Shown piece after piece: positions 9,279 to 16,675 of a stretch of DNA of 64,000 bases (its first letter is position 1; each line of letters begins with the position of its first letter). The position numbers and the translations under genes are program-made. Below the pieces are notes generated by a model. It was not told the origin of the DNA. It saw only the letters and a program-made list of their open reading frames with translations, and searched no databases. Location of the stretch: assembly GCF_039543665.1 (NCBI RefSeq), contig NZ_BAABKE010000004.1, positions 256,856 to 320,855 on the forward strand, read 5' to 3'. The stretch comes from Wohlfahrtiimonas larvae (GTDB taxonomy: Bacteria; Pseudomonadota; Gammaproteobacteria; Cardiobacteriales; Wohlfahrtiimonadaceae).

Positions 9279-9805
9279 AACTTATTTTAATCCGCCATAC
9301 CTCTTTAAATATTGCTTCTGGCATTTGCTATGGACAATCAGATATTGATGTTAGCAGCACATTTATTAATGAAGCAGACATCATCAAAACACAATTAAGT
9401 GATTATCAATTTGATGCTACATATACAAGCCCATTGCAGCGCTGCGTTAAATTGGCTAATTTTTGTGGTTTTCCTGATGCAATTCAAACACCACAATTAA
9501 TGGAATTAAACTTTGGAGATTGGGAAGGTAAACTGTGGGATGATATTAATGATCCTAATTTGCAAAACTGGTTCAATGATTGGCTCCACATACCAGCTAC
9601 AAATGGAGAGTCATTTATAATGCAATATCAACGTTATGTTGAATTTGTGGAAGCAATCAAAATAAAGCATGCTGATCAAACAATCGCCCTATTCACTCAT
9701 GGAGGAATATTGCATTGCGCTCGCATTCATGCTGGTCTTGATCAATTTGATAACACTTTTGAACACAAGCCAGCATATGGTGAAATCTTGACAATTAATC
9801 TCTAA
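9275..9805 (+). CDS. cobC: Alpha-ribazole phosphatase, histidine phosphatase family
   Basis: 176-residue phosphoglycerate mutase-like phosphatase. The catalytic RHT is at the N-terminus (LILIRHTSLN), the acid/base region is MELNFGDWEG, and the second His is in FTHGGILHCAR. As the last gene of cobUTSC it most likely removes the phosphate of alpha-ribazole 5'-phosphate or cobalamin 5'-phosphate. It overlaps the cobS stop (ATGA). The gene tail overlaps by 11 bases the end of a convergent small ORF on the other strand. No cbi genes are present, so this locus alone supports salvage rather than complete synthesis. Confidence 0.9.
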   Translation: MKLILIRHTSLNIASGICYGQSDIDVSSTFINEADIIKTQLSDYQFDATYTSPLQRCVKLANFCGFPDAIQTPQLMELNFGDWEGKLWDDINDPNLQNWFNDWLHIPATNGESFIMQYQRYVEFVEAIKIKHADQTIALFTHGGILHCARIHAGLDQFDNTFEHKPAYGEILTINL

Positions 9806-9989
9806 AATTTAATAAAAAATTGTGAGAGTCAAAATCTAAAGACCGAACATCTGAACGATTGGATAATTTTGAGATTTGTTTAACATCGTTCTTTGGCGTT
9901 ACTGCCATTACAGGTGTTAAAACAACACCAACCAATAATAATGAACCTATTTTTAAAAAATTACGACGTGAATCATTCATACTTACCAT
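9795..9989 (-). CDS. Short Tat-signal protein, possibly a truncated DUF882-type protein
   Basis: 64 codons encoding a twin-arginine signal (SRRNFLKIGSLLLVGVVLTPVMAVTP) and only about 35 residues after it. The ATG at 9989 follows GTGGAAAA. It begins 15 bases after the GIY-YIG gene stop in the same direction, and its end overlaps the cobC tail. A Tat signal on so short a protein is odd. The segment VRSLDF could be the first strand of a DUF882/M15-type peptidase, which usually follows such a signal, so this may be a stump of a longer gene. I cannot tell a remnant from a genuine small exported protein. Confidence 0.45.
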   Translation of the reverse strand: MVSMNDSRRNFLKIGSLLLVGVVLTPVMAVTPKNDVKQISKLSNRSDVRSLDFDSHNFLLNFRD

Positions 9990-10004
9990 TTTTCCACTGT
10001 CCTC

Positions 10005-10277
10005 TTATTCATCTTTAATGTATGACAAATATAACTCTTTTTCTTTACGAGACAATTGCTTAAAAGCATATTCTTGCTTCATTGCTTCACTTTTTGTTGC
10101 AAATATTTCAAAGTGTAGCAAAGACAAAGGGCGTCGTGTAGCAACTCGCGTATATTTAGCACCCACACCATCATTATGTTCTTTTAATCGTCTTCTGATA
10201 TCAGTAGTATATCCCGCATAGAATGTACCATCATAACATCTTAAAACATAAAAATAATGCACTTCCTCATGCTTCAT
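10005..10277 (-). CDS. GIY-YIG domain protein (UPF0213/YhbQ type)
   Basis: 90-residue single-domain GIY-YIG nuclease-fold protein. The motif appears as YFYVLRCYDGTFYAGYTTD, followed by RRRLKEHN and a conserved late region KQEYAFKQLSRKEKE. I set the start at 10277, where ATG overlaps the stop of the upstream CNNM gene (ATGA); an in-frame ATG 7 codons earlier is less likely. YhbQ-type members are small DNA-related proteins, with nuclease activity shown for some. It forms an operon with the CNNM protein. Confidence 0.85.
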   Translation of the reverse strand: MKHEEVHYFYVLRCYDGTFYAGYTTDIRRRLKEHNDGVGAKYTRVATRRPLSLLHFEIFATKSEAMKQEYAFKQLSRKEKELYLSYIKDE

Positions 10278-11287
10278 GATTGATTGCGGCTCTCCCAACG
10301 CTTCTTAGCCAATAACCGCATATCTACTACAATATCTGTTTCATCAACGATCTCTTCACCAATGATTTTTTCAATCATATCTTCTAATGTAATCACACCT
10401 AACCAGCTACCAAATTCATCATAAATAAAAGCTAAATGCTGTTTATGATCTAATAACCTTCTAAATGCTGTTTTTACACTACTTGTATCTGGTAAAACTA
10501 ATGGCGGTTCTGCAAAATCTAATACTGTTTTACCAGAAGCTACCAAATCCACATAATCATGGCGAAAAAATACACCTAATGGCGCTTCCTGTTCATCAAT
10601 AATGGGATAACGAGAAAATTGGTTTTGATCAATCGTTTCTTTTAAATCATCATAACTAATATTAGGGTGAATCGCTGCTGTTACAACCCTTGGCGTCATA
10701 ATTGAAGTTAAGTCCACCTCATTGAGATCTAAAATATTTGAAATCACGGTCTGCTCTTTAGGCTCAATTTTACCTAGATCCCTTGCGAGAATAGCCAAGG
10801 CTTTAATTTCTTGTTTTAAATTTACATCCACTTTATGATTACCAATCATTCTCATAATCAAATCAGAGAGCCAAATAAAAGGCGCTAAACAAACAATCAT
10901 AGGATTTAAAATGGTTGGTAATATTTTTGCGAGCTCTCGCCAATATTTTGCACCTAAAACTTTGGGAATAATTTCAGATAAAACTAAAATTAAAACGGTC
11001 ATAACAGCAGAAGCGACTCCCAAATAAGCATTACCATATAATTTAGTAACCTGAGCACCAACACCTGCTGCCCCTGCAGTATGTGCAATAGTATTCAGTG
11101 TTAAAATCGCAGCCAATGGGCGATCAATCTTATCTCGCAATTTTTTTAATTTAGGATACAAATTTGGCGCATCCATTTTTTGTTGGGAGATAAAACTTGG
11201 TGTTAATGATAACAAAGCCGCTTCTAAAATAGAGCACACAAAAGAAATTGCAATCGCAACCACAACAATGGCAAATAAAATTAACAT
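10274..11287 (-). CDS. CNNM/DUF21 membrane protein with CBS domain pair
   Basis: 337-residue protein. The N-terminal DUF21 (CNNM) domain has four hydrophobic segments within about residues 1-150. Two CBS domains follow at roughly 185-310, recognisable by MTPRVV, FSRYPIID, AFRRLLDHKQHLAFIYDEFGSWLGVITLEDMIE and the final EEIVDE. The usual C-terminal CorC_HlyC domain is missing, as in the shorter CNNM subfamily. Members are implicated in Mg2+/Co2+ efflux or resistance. The stop overlaps the GIY-YIG start. Confidence 0.9.
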   Translation of the reverse strand: MLILFAIVVVAIAISFVCSILEAALLSLTPSFISQQKMDAPNLYPKLKKLRDKIDRPLAAILTLNTIAHTAGAAGVGAQVTKLYGNAYLGVASAVMTVLILVLSEIIPKVLGAKYWRELAKILPTILNPMIVCLAPFIWLSDLIMRMIGNHKVDVNLKQEIKALAILARDLGKIEPKEQTVISNILDLNEVDLTSIMTPRVVTAAIHPNISYDDLKETIDQNQFSRYPIIDEQEAPLGVFFRHDYVDLVASGKTVLDFAEPPLVLPDTSSVKTAFRRLLDHKQHLAFIYDEFGSWLGVITLEDMIEKIIGEEIVDETDIVVDMRLLAKKRWESRNQS

Positions 11288-11331
11288 TGATCTCTCATTA
11301 TGATAAAAACTGACCGATATTATATAACTTT

Positions 11332-11688
11332 TTAGGGTTTAATATAAGCAAAGCCTTCATGCTGTTTACGTACTAATTCCATAACCGCAGCAGATACAAT
11401 CCTTACAAAATCAGGTAATTGATGCTCCTGAATATCTAACCCCCTCATAGAGTTGTGGCAAATATTCAGTGTAACATTCTGCTGAACTAAATTCCTAAAA
11501 GCATGATATTTCTCTGGCATCAAATAACCTTTAACGGCCTGAGCATTAGCAATAACAATAATATGTGCATTGCTGACATCAATTTCTTTCAATAGATTAT
11601 TCACATTGGCAATCACCCGATCCCATTTATCAATCTCATCAACATGAAAGACAACTTTAAAAACTTCAAAATTCATAATTTTATTCAT
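11332..11688 (-). CDS. DsrE/DsrF-like family protein
   Basis: 118-residue protein. The order KVVFHVDEIDKWDRVIANVNNLL, IIVIANAQAVKGYL, VTLNICHNSMRG and VRIVSAAVMELVRKQHEGFAYIKP matches the DsrE-like fold, with one conserved Cys in NICHNSM. Members handle persulfide sulfur, but many, like this one, have no known role. The ATG at 11688 overlaps the stop of a small upstream gene (ATGA). A longer frame to 11709 is open but would lie inside that gene. Confidence 0.8.
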   Translation of the reverse strand: MNKIMNFEVFKVVFHVDEIDKWDRVIANVNNLLKEIDVSNAHIIVIANAQAVKGYLMPEKYHAFRNLVQQNVTLNICHNSMRGLDIQEHQLPDFVRIVSAAVMELVRKQHEGFAYIKP

Positions 11689-11840
11689 CCAGGTGCCAAG
11701 CCCGCCCATATTCCTAGCATTTTAGTTAATTTTGCCAACACATACATAGATAAACCACCGCCTATGCATAAACCAACTAACCATAACCATTGATTTTTAG
11801 GCGATTGATTATCCTCTGATTTTTGATGATCTTCGTTCAT
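11685..11840 (-). CDS. 51-residue single-helix membrane peptide, unknown function
   Basis: A short gene read directly from the minus strand. ATG at 11840 is preceded by GGAGCGTATA, and the frame encodes a charged N-terminus (MNEDHQKSEDNQSPKN) followed by one hydrophobic helix (WLWLVGLCIGGGLSMYVLA) and a short tail ending LAPG. The stop overlaps the DsrE-like start as ATGA. A good ribosome-binding site, a charged-then-hydrophobic layout and start-stop overlap are strong signs of a real translated gene coupled to the DsrE-like protein. No family is recognised. Confidence 0.75.
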   Translation of the reverse strand: MNEDHQKSEDNQSPKNQWLWLVGLCIGGGLSMYVLAKLTKMLGIWAGLAPG

Positions 11841-11946
11841 TATACGCTCCATCACTGTTATTAGATGCTTATAAAAAAATAACAGACAATCTATCCAAAA
11901 ACAAACTTAAGGTTTATGATCGACTAAAATTTATTCATTCTTATAC

Positions 11947-11975
11947 TTGACGAATGATTTAATGTTGCCTATAAT
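11947..11975 (+). promoter_or_regulatory. Sigma70-type promoter of tRNA-Gln
   Basis: TTGACG (11947-11952) and a perfect TATAAT (11970-11975) separated by exactly 17 bases, about 30 bases upstream of the tRNA. It is the closest match to the consensus promoter that I noticed in the window. Confidence 0.85.
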
Positions 11976-12007
11976 TCTCAGCTCTTACGGTCAATGACCT
12001 AAGTAAT

Positions 12008-12082
12008 TGGGCTATAGCCAAGCGGTAAGGCAGCGGGTTTTGATCCCGTCATTCCTAGGTTCGAATCCTAGTAGCCCAGCCA
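12008..12082 (+). tRNA. tRNA-Gln (anticodon TTG)
   Basis: 75-base tRNA with acceptor arms TGGGCTA / TAGCCCA, D-arm AGCCAAGCGGTAAGGC, anticodon loop TTTTGAT with TTG at 12040-12042, and T-arm CCTAGGTTCGAATCCTAGG. The 3' GCCA is encoded. Sequence and layout match gammaproteobacterial tRNA-Gln. It has its own promoter and terminator. Confidence 0.97.
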
Positions 12083-12086
12083 AATT

Positions 12087-12123
12087 AAAAAGCGATTAAC
12101 ATTGATTTGTTAATCGCTTTTTT
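12087..12123. terminator. Intrinsic terminator after tRNA-Gln and arsB
   Basis: Perfect inverted repeat AAGCGATTAAC / GTTAATCGCTT, 8-nt loop, A-run on the left and T-run on the right. It ends the tRNA transcript and, on the other strand, can end arsB transcription. Confidence 0.88.
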
Positions 12124-12203
12124 CATATCTATATATGTGATTTAAATATATTTAGCATCACCCACAAAAGAGCAATGCCAGCTATTCTTCTCAAATATCA
12201 CTA

Positions 12204-13487
12204 TTAAAATAATATTCTTACAGCTAATGCAGATAAAGTTATCAATAAGATAGGAATTGTAAGCACAATGCCTACTTTAAAATAATATCCCCATGTAATC
12301 TTTAAATTCTTTTGTGATAATACATGCAACCAAAGTAATGTTGCTAAACTACCAATAGGTGTTATTTTTGGTCCTAAATCACTACCAATGACATTTGCAT
12401 AAACCATCGCCTCTTGCGTTAAACCTGTTGCGGTGCTTGCATCAATGGATAATACTCCTACTAAAACCGTCGGCATATTATTCATAATAGATGATAAAAA
12501 TGCCGCTAAAATGCCTGTACCGAATGTTGCAGCCCAAATGCCTTGATCTGCAAATGTATTCAATAAACTTGTAATATAATCCGTTAAACCTGCATTGCGT
12601 AAGCCAAATACAACCAAATACATGCCTAAAGAGAAAATAACGATTTGCCATGGCGCGCCTAACACAATTTTTTTCAAATCCACAATTTTGCCACAATGAG
12701 CAATCATCATTAATATCAATGCGCCAAGTCCTGCAATTAAACTTACAGGAATATTTAAAGCATCCGACGCGAAAAATCCCACCAATAAAAACAATAAAAT
12801 AAACCAGCCTGCTATAAAGGTTTTTCTATCTGCAATCGCTGTATTCGGTTGTGGTAAATTATCAGGTAAATAATTCAATTGTATCTCTTTCCTAAAATAG
12901 AGATACAACACTGACAATGTCGCTAAAATTGATACAATATTCACAGGTATCATAATAGATGCATAACGGCCAAAGCTGATATCAAAATAATCGGCAGATA
13001 CAATGTTCACTAAGTTTGAAACAATTAATGGTAAACTTGCAGTATCTGCGATGAATCCCGTTGCCATCACAAATGCTAATGTTGTTGCTCTGCTCGCGCC
13101 TAGCGATAAGAGCATTGCCATTACGATTGGCGTCATAATTAATGCTGCACCATCATTGGCAAAGAATGCTGCAACCAAAGCACCCAATAAAATCAAATAG
13201 ACAAATAATCTTTGGCTACTACCATTACCAAATCGTGCTATATACAGCGCTGACCATTTAAAAAAACCTGCTTCATCTAAAATTAAACTGATGATAATCA
13301 CTGCGATAAATGTCAAAGTTGCATTCCAAATAATACCCCAAACAACTGGAATATCTTGTAACTGAATCACACCACAAATCAGCGCAACAATCGCCCCCAT
13401 TGAAGCACTCCAACCAATACCTAATCCTTTTGGCTGCCAAATCACTAAGATCAGAGTCACAATAAAGATCAATAAAGCCAATAACAT
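12204..13487 (-). CDS. arsB: Arsenite efflux transporter ArsB
   Basis: 427-residue inner-membrane protein of the ArsB (ArsB/NhaD ion transporter) family with 11-12 hydrophobic helices. Typical motifs are ALVAAFFANDGAALIMTPIVMAM in the first half and ILAAFLSSIMNNMPTVLVGVLSID and NVIGSDLGPKITPIGSLATLLW in the second. It exports arsenite or antimonite. ATG follows AGGAAAGGTAAACA. A 10-bp inverted-repeat operator lies upstream and matches one in front of arsR. No arsC or arsA is in the window. Confidence 0.95.
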   Translation of the reverse strand: MLLALLIFIVTLILVIWQPKGLGIGWSASMGAIVALICGVIQLQDIPVVWGIIWNATLTFIAVIIISLILDEAGFFKWSALYIARFGNGSSQRLFVYLILLGALVAAFFANDGAALIMTPIVMAMLLSLGASRATTLAFVMATGFIADTASLPLIVSNLVNIVSADYFDISFGRYASIMIPVNIVSILATLSVLYLYFRKEIQLNYLPDNLPQPNTAIADRKTFIAGWFILLFLLVGFFASDALNIPVSLIAGLGALILMMIAHCGKIVDLKKIVLGAPWQIVIFSLGMYLVVFGLRNAGLTDYITSLLNTFADQGIWAATFGTGILAAFLSSIMNNMPTVLVGVLSIDASTATGLTQEAMVYANVIGSDLGPKITPIGSLATLLWLHVLSQKNLKITWGYYFKVGIVLTIPILLITLSALAVRILF

Positions 13488-13574
13488 ATTGTTTACCTTT
13501 CCTATTTCTATTCAAATTTCATTCAATAAACTTCATAAATTCTTGCGCTATATACAGCAAAATTCATTCATTTT

Positions 13575-13600
13575 AATATTTCAACTATCATTGAAATATT
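13575..13600. promoter_or_regulatory. Predicted ArsR operator upstream of arsB
   Basis: Perfect inverted repeat AATATTTCAA-N6-TTGAAATATT about 90 bases before arsB. It shares the core ATTTCAA-N6-TTGAAAT with the site directly in front of arsR, which strongly suggests that both are bound by ArsR. arsB may therefore have its own controlled promoter. Confidence 0.75.
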
Positions 13601-13604
13601 AGCT

Positions 13605-13641
13605 ATAAAAAATATTCACATAGATCTCTACATGAATATTC
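13605..13641 (-). terminator. Intrinsic terminator after arsR
   Basis: On the minus strand, AATATTCA pairs with TGAATATT around an inner partly paired loop and is followed by a run of six T. It lies just after the arsR stop and before the arsB operator, so arsR and arsB look separately transcribed. Confidence 0.7.
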
Positions 13642-13646
13642 ATTGA

Positions 13647-13958
13647 TTAAGATTTTTTAAAACATTGCTCTGGCTGACCATTGCAACATTCAGCTGTTAA
13701 GAAATTGATCAAGAATTGCATCTGATCGACTTTGGCTTTGTAACGTAAAAATCGCCCTTCTTGCGTCACATCAATCATATCTGCATGCACCAACGCTTTG
13801 AGATGAAAGGATAAATTTGTATTAGGTAATTCCAAAGCCTCTGCAATTTCACCTGCAACCAATCCTGAATCTGCATGCTTTATCAATAAACGAAAGATAT
13901 CCAATCTTATTTCAGAGGATAATGACTCAAACATTTTAACCGCTAATCTCTTGTCCAT
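13647..13958 (-). CDS. arsR: ArsR family arsenite-responsive repressor
   Basis: 103-residue winged-helix repressor. The recognition helix region is NTNLSFHLKALVHADMI and the wing is VTQEGRFLRYKA. The classical ELCVCDL metal site of plasmid R773 ArsR is absent. Instead a C-terminal cluster ECCNGQPEQCF gives three cysteines, the layout known from Acidithiobacillus-type ArsR. It most likely represses arsB and itself until As(III) binds. An inverted-repeat operator begins 8 bases upstream of the ATG, and no Shine-Dalgarno is evident. Confidence 0.92.
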   Translation of the reverse strand: MDKRLAVKMFESLSSEIRLDIFRLLIKHADSGLVAGEIAEALELPNTNLSFHLKALVHADMIDVTQEGRFLRYKAKVDQMQFLINFLTAECCNGQPEQCFKKS

Positions 13959-13966
13959 AATTCAAT

Positions 13967-13986
13967 ATTTCAATTAATCTTGAAAT
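13967..13986. promoter_or_regulatory. Predicted ArsR operator in front of arsR
   Basis: ATTTCAA-N6-TTGAAAT, the same core and spacing as the arsB operator. It is placed 8 bases from the arsR start, where it would cover the core promoter for autorepression. Confidence 0.75.
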
Positions 13987-14023
13987 AATCATAAACTAGA
14001 AAAAGATCGAGCACAATATAATC

Positions 14024-14908
14024 TTAAATATTCTTAAACCAATCAGATAAATGATCCAATAAACAACGTAATGCTTGCGGCATGTGTTCTCGGCTACTAT
14101 ACACAGCATACACAGTTAAAGGCTTGGGTTGATAGTTGGGCAATACTTGAATCAAGGAGCCGTCTTTGAGCTGATTGCGAACACTTGAATATGGTAACAT
14201 TGCAATGCCAGCACCAGCACTCGTTGCTTGTGTTAAAAATGTCGATTCATTAGATCTTAACTGCCCTTTAACTGATACGGCATAAACTTGCCCATCATAA
14301 TCAAAACACCATTCATTTTGCCCAAAATACCGATACACTAAACAATTATGCACTAATAGATCATTAGGTACTTTGGGAAGATCTTTATCAGAAAAATATT
14401 CAGGTGAGGCACACACGACAGAATGACAAACACCTAATTTTTTAGCAATTAATTGTGGTTCTAATTGATCTGTAATACGAATGGCCAAATCAATGCGATC
14501 TTCTACCAAATTAACTGCCTGATTACTAATTCGTACATCTATTTCAATCTTAGGGTATTGTTTAAGAAATGGAACTAATGCTTTTGCCAATTCATCATAT
14601 GCAATTGAGTGCGGGCAACTGATTCTCAAACTCCCTGCCGGTGAATCACTATAATTTTGGCTCAATAAAGGTAATCGATTTGCAATATTATTAAGCTTTA
14701 GAACTTCGTTATAGATTACTTTACCTGCTGACGTTAAGCTCAAGCGCCGAGTTGTTCGATGCAACAATCGCGCACCTGCCCAACCTTCCATTTCTGCTAA
14801 ATATCTTGTTACCATTGCACGTGACATATCGAGCTTATCAGCTGCACCGCTTAAACTACCTTGCTCTACAATTGTAATAAAAACTTCTGCCGCCCGAATT
14901 CTATCCAT
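14024..14908 (-). CDS. LysR family transcriptional regulator
   Basis: 294-residue LysR regulator. The N-terminal winged helix-turn-helix (MDRIRAAEVFITIVEQGSLSGAADKLDMSRAMVTRYLAEME) is followed by a dimer helix and a type 2 periplasmic-binding-like effector domain (GSLRISCPHSIAY onward). It is divergent from an exported MBL-fold gene, with 114 bases between the starts, so that gene is the likely target. The effector is unknown. Confidence 0.93.
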   Translation of the reverse strand: MDRIRAAEVFITIVEQGSLSGAADKLDMSRAMVTRYLAEMEGWAGARLLHRTTRRLSLTSAGKVIYNEVLKLNNIANRLPLLSQNYSDSPAGSLRISCPHSIAYDELAKALVPFLKQYPKIEIDVRISNQAVNLVEDRIDLAIRITDQLEPQLIAKKLGVCHSVVCASPEYFSDKDLPKVPNDLLVHNCLVYRYFGQNEWCFDYDGQVYAVSVKGQLRSNESTFLTQATSAGAGIAMLPYSSVRNQLKDGSLIQVLPNYQPKPLTVYAVYSSREHMPQALRCLLDHLSDWFKNI

Positions 14909-14925
14909 ATATTTGTCCGATTAAT

Positions 14926-14940
14926 GCAATAGTGAATTGC
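14926..14940. promoter_or_regulatory. Inverted repeat, possible LysR-type box
   Basis: GCAAT-N5-ATTGC lies in the intergenic region between the divergent lysR-type gene and the MBL-fold gene, 18 bases from the regulator start. Location and dyad symmetry fit an autoregulatory LysR site. The site is short, so chance cannot be excluded. Confidence 0.45.
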
Positions 14941-15022
14941 TTTGAGTGCTATTTATCATCTAAATATTTACGCATATTATAACAATCATCCCATCAACAA
15001 TAATCCACATAAAGGAAATATT

Positions 15023-15898
15023 ATGAAAATATCCAAATTGATGACCGGCACTTTACTTCTCACAAGCCTAGTTTTTTCTGCACAAGCTGTGACACTCAAT
15101 GTTGAAACATTTAACCCTAAAAATGATAGCACATTTCCCGTATCATCTAATCTCATTTCTGGTGATAATGAAGCTATCTTAATAGATGCACAATTTCACA
15201 AAAAAGATGCTGAACAATTGGTCAAAATGATCCAAGATAGCCATAAACAACTTACAACAATCTACATTAGCCATTCTGATCCTGATTATTATTTTGGATT
15301 AGATACCATCACAAAAGCTTTTCCTAACGCTAAAATTATTGCAACCCAAGAAACTGTCGATGCAATTAAAGCTACGAAAGATGGGAAGTTGGCGTATTGG
15401 GGCGAAGTCCTCAAAGAGGATGCGCCAGAAACATTAATTGTGCCGACTGCCCTCTCAGGGACTACATTCACATTAGAAGGTGAAGAGATTCAAATTCAAG
15501 GATTGGATGGCAAAGCACCTGAACGTTCATTTTTATGGATCCCTAGCATTCAAACCGTAATGGGGGGCGTGGTTGTTTCAGATAATATCCACGTTTGGAT
15601 TGCAGATACACAAACTCCAGAATCACTTGATGCTTGGGAGGAAACTTTAACACTTATACAATCATTACAACCTAAGGTTGTCATTCCTGGACATTTTGTG
15701 GGCGATTCTACACTCAATTTAGATTCAGTTAAGTTTACAGAACAATACCTGAAAGATTTTAGAGCAGCTAATGCATCTAGCAAAAATTCAGAAGAGTTAA
15801 TTGCTAAAATGACAGCTTTATACCCAAATTTAGAAGATGCTTCTAGCTTAGAAATGAGCGCTCAAGTGATTCAAGGTGAAATGGCTTGGCCACAATAA
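15023..15898 (+). CDS. Exported MBL-fold (metallo-beta-lactamase-like) protein
   Basis: 291 residues from the ATG at 15023, which follows AAAGGAAATATT; the longer frame from 14942 has no ribosome-binding site. A signal peptide (MKISKLMTGTLLLTSLVFSAQA) targets it to the periplasm. The MBL core is visible in LISGDNEAILIDAQF, ISHSDPDYYFG and VIPGHFVGD. The metal motif HxHxDH is altered to H84-S-D86-P-D88-Y89, so two of the usual His ligands are replaced. Either a different metal arrangement or a non-hydrolase role is possible. Probably controlled by the divergent LysR protein. Confidence 0.85.
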   Translation: MKISKLMTGTLLLTSLVFSAQAVTLNVETFNPKNDSTFPVSSNLISGDNEAILIDAQFHKKDAEQLVKMIQDSHKQLTTIYISHSDPDYYFGLDTITKAFPNAKIIATQETVDAIKATKDGKLAYWGEVLKEDAPETLIVPTALSGTTFTLEGEEIQIQGLDGKAPERSFLWIPSIQTVMGGVVVSDNIHVWIADTQTPESLDAWEETLTLIQSLQPKVVIPGHFVGDSTLNLDSVKFTEQYLKDFRAANASSKNSEELIAKMTALYPNLEDASSLEMSAQVIQGEMAWPQ

Positions 15899-15920
15899 CC
15901 ATTTCTTATTAGACTCTAAG

Positions 15921-15964
15921 CAATCGCCATCAGCCTATAATAAGATTGATGGCGATTGTATTTT
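15921..15964 (+). terminator. Intrinsic terminator after the MBL-fold gene
   Basis: 12-bp perfect stem CAATCGCCATCA / TGATGGCGATTG with a 14-nt loop followed by TATTTTAA. It ends the MBL-fold transcript before the convergent oxygenase gene. Confidence 0.75.
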
Positions 15965-16553
15965 AAGCCACAGAATTTAAAAACCAACCTGCAATACTTT
16001 CTCTCACTGTATTTGTTGGCAACACTTCATGAGGAAATTGCTCAGACATAAAAAAGATCATACGCCCTGCTTTCGGCGACAGCTCTAATAGTTTTGTATC
16101 TTCACGATCATAAACCACTAATTCGCCACCATCACCAGTTTGCCAATCTTCATTCATATATAAAACTGTTGTCACTTTGCGGCGACTTTTAGATTGTGGA
16201 TTATCTAAATGCTTTTGATAAAAAGCGCCAGGTTTATAACGACAAAAATGCGTTTCAAAATCACGTAAACCTAAATACAATCCTGCATTTAATTCTTGGC
16301 GAATATCATACATTTTATTGAAATAGCTTTTGATAGGATCACCCATATCATCATCCAACCATAACGTTACATCGCCACGCACATTTGTGTTCAACTGCAA
16401 CGAAACGCCATTACCAATTTTAGCTTCTTGCAATGTATCTGGAATGCAATCTTTAATGGATTGAATCTCTGAGGTATTTAAAAAATCATCCCAAACGTAC
16501 CAACCTGAAGTTGTTAAGGAATCTAAAAGATTATTTATTGTCATTGTGTTCAA
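15963..16553 (-). CDS. 2-oxoglutarate-Fe(II) oxygenase (prolyl 4-hydroxylase-like)
   Basis: 196-residue double-stranded beta-helix dioxygenase. Iron ligands appear as HLD in QKHLDNPQ and His in QFPHEVLP, and the 2OG-binding Arg is in VRESIAGWF. The FCRYKPGAFYQKH and RKVTTVLYMNEDW segments are typical of P4H-like 2OG-FeII_Oxy_3 proteins. The substrate is unknown. Start choice is open: TTG at 16553 is 7 bases after AGGA, whereas ATG at 16544 is further from it. Confidence 0.88.
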   Translation of the reverse strand: MNTMTINNLLDSLTTSGWYVWDDFLNTSEIQSIKDCIPDTLQEAKIGNGVSLQLNTNVRGDVTLWLDDDMGDPIKSYFNKMYDIRQELNAGLYLGLRDFETHFCRYKPGAFYQKHLDNPQSKSRRKVTTVLYMNEDWQTGDGGELVVYDREDTKLLELSPKAGRMIFFMSEQFPHEVLPTNTVRESIAGWFLNSVA

Positions 16554-16632
16554 GATTTCCTATAGATGTGGATATCTTTTATACTCATAAAATTATGATA
16601 AATAAAATTTAAAACTTTAATTATGCACTCAG

Positions 16633-16662
16633 AAAAAAAAGCGCCAAAATAAGCGCTTTTTT
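16633..16662. terminator. Bidirectional intrinsic terminator
   Basis: AAAAAAGCGC / GCGCTTTTTT with an 8-nt loop, A-run left and T-run right. It lies downstream of the epimerase operon (minus strand), between its last gene and the oxygenase start. Confidence 0.8.
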
Positions 16663-16675
16663 CGTTACATTCTCG

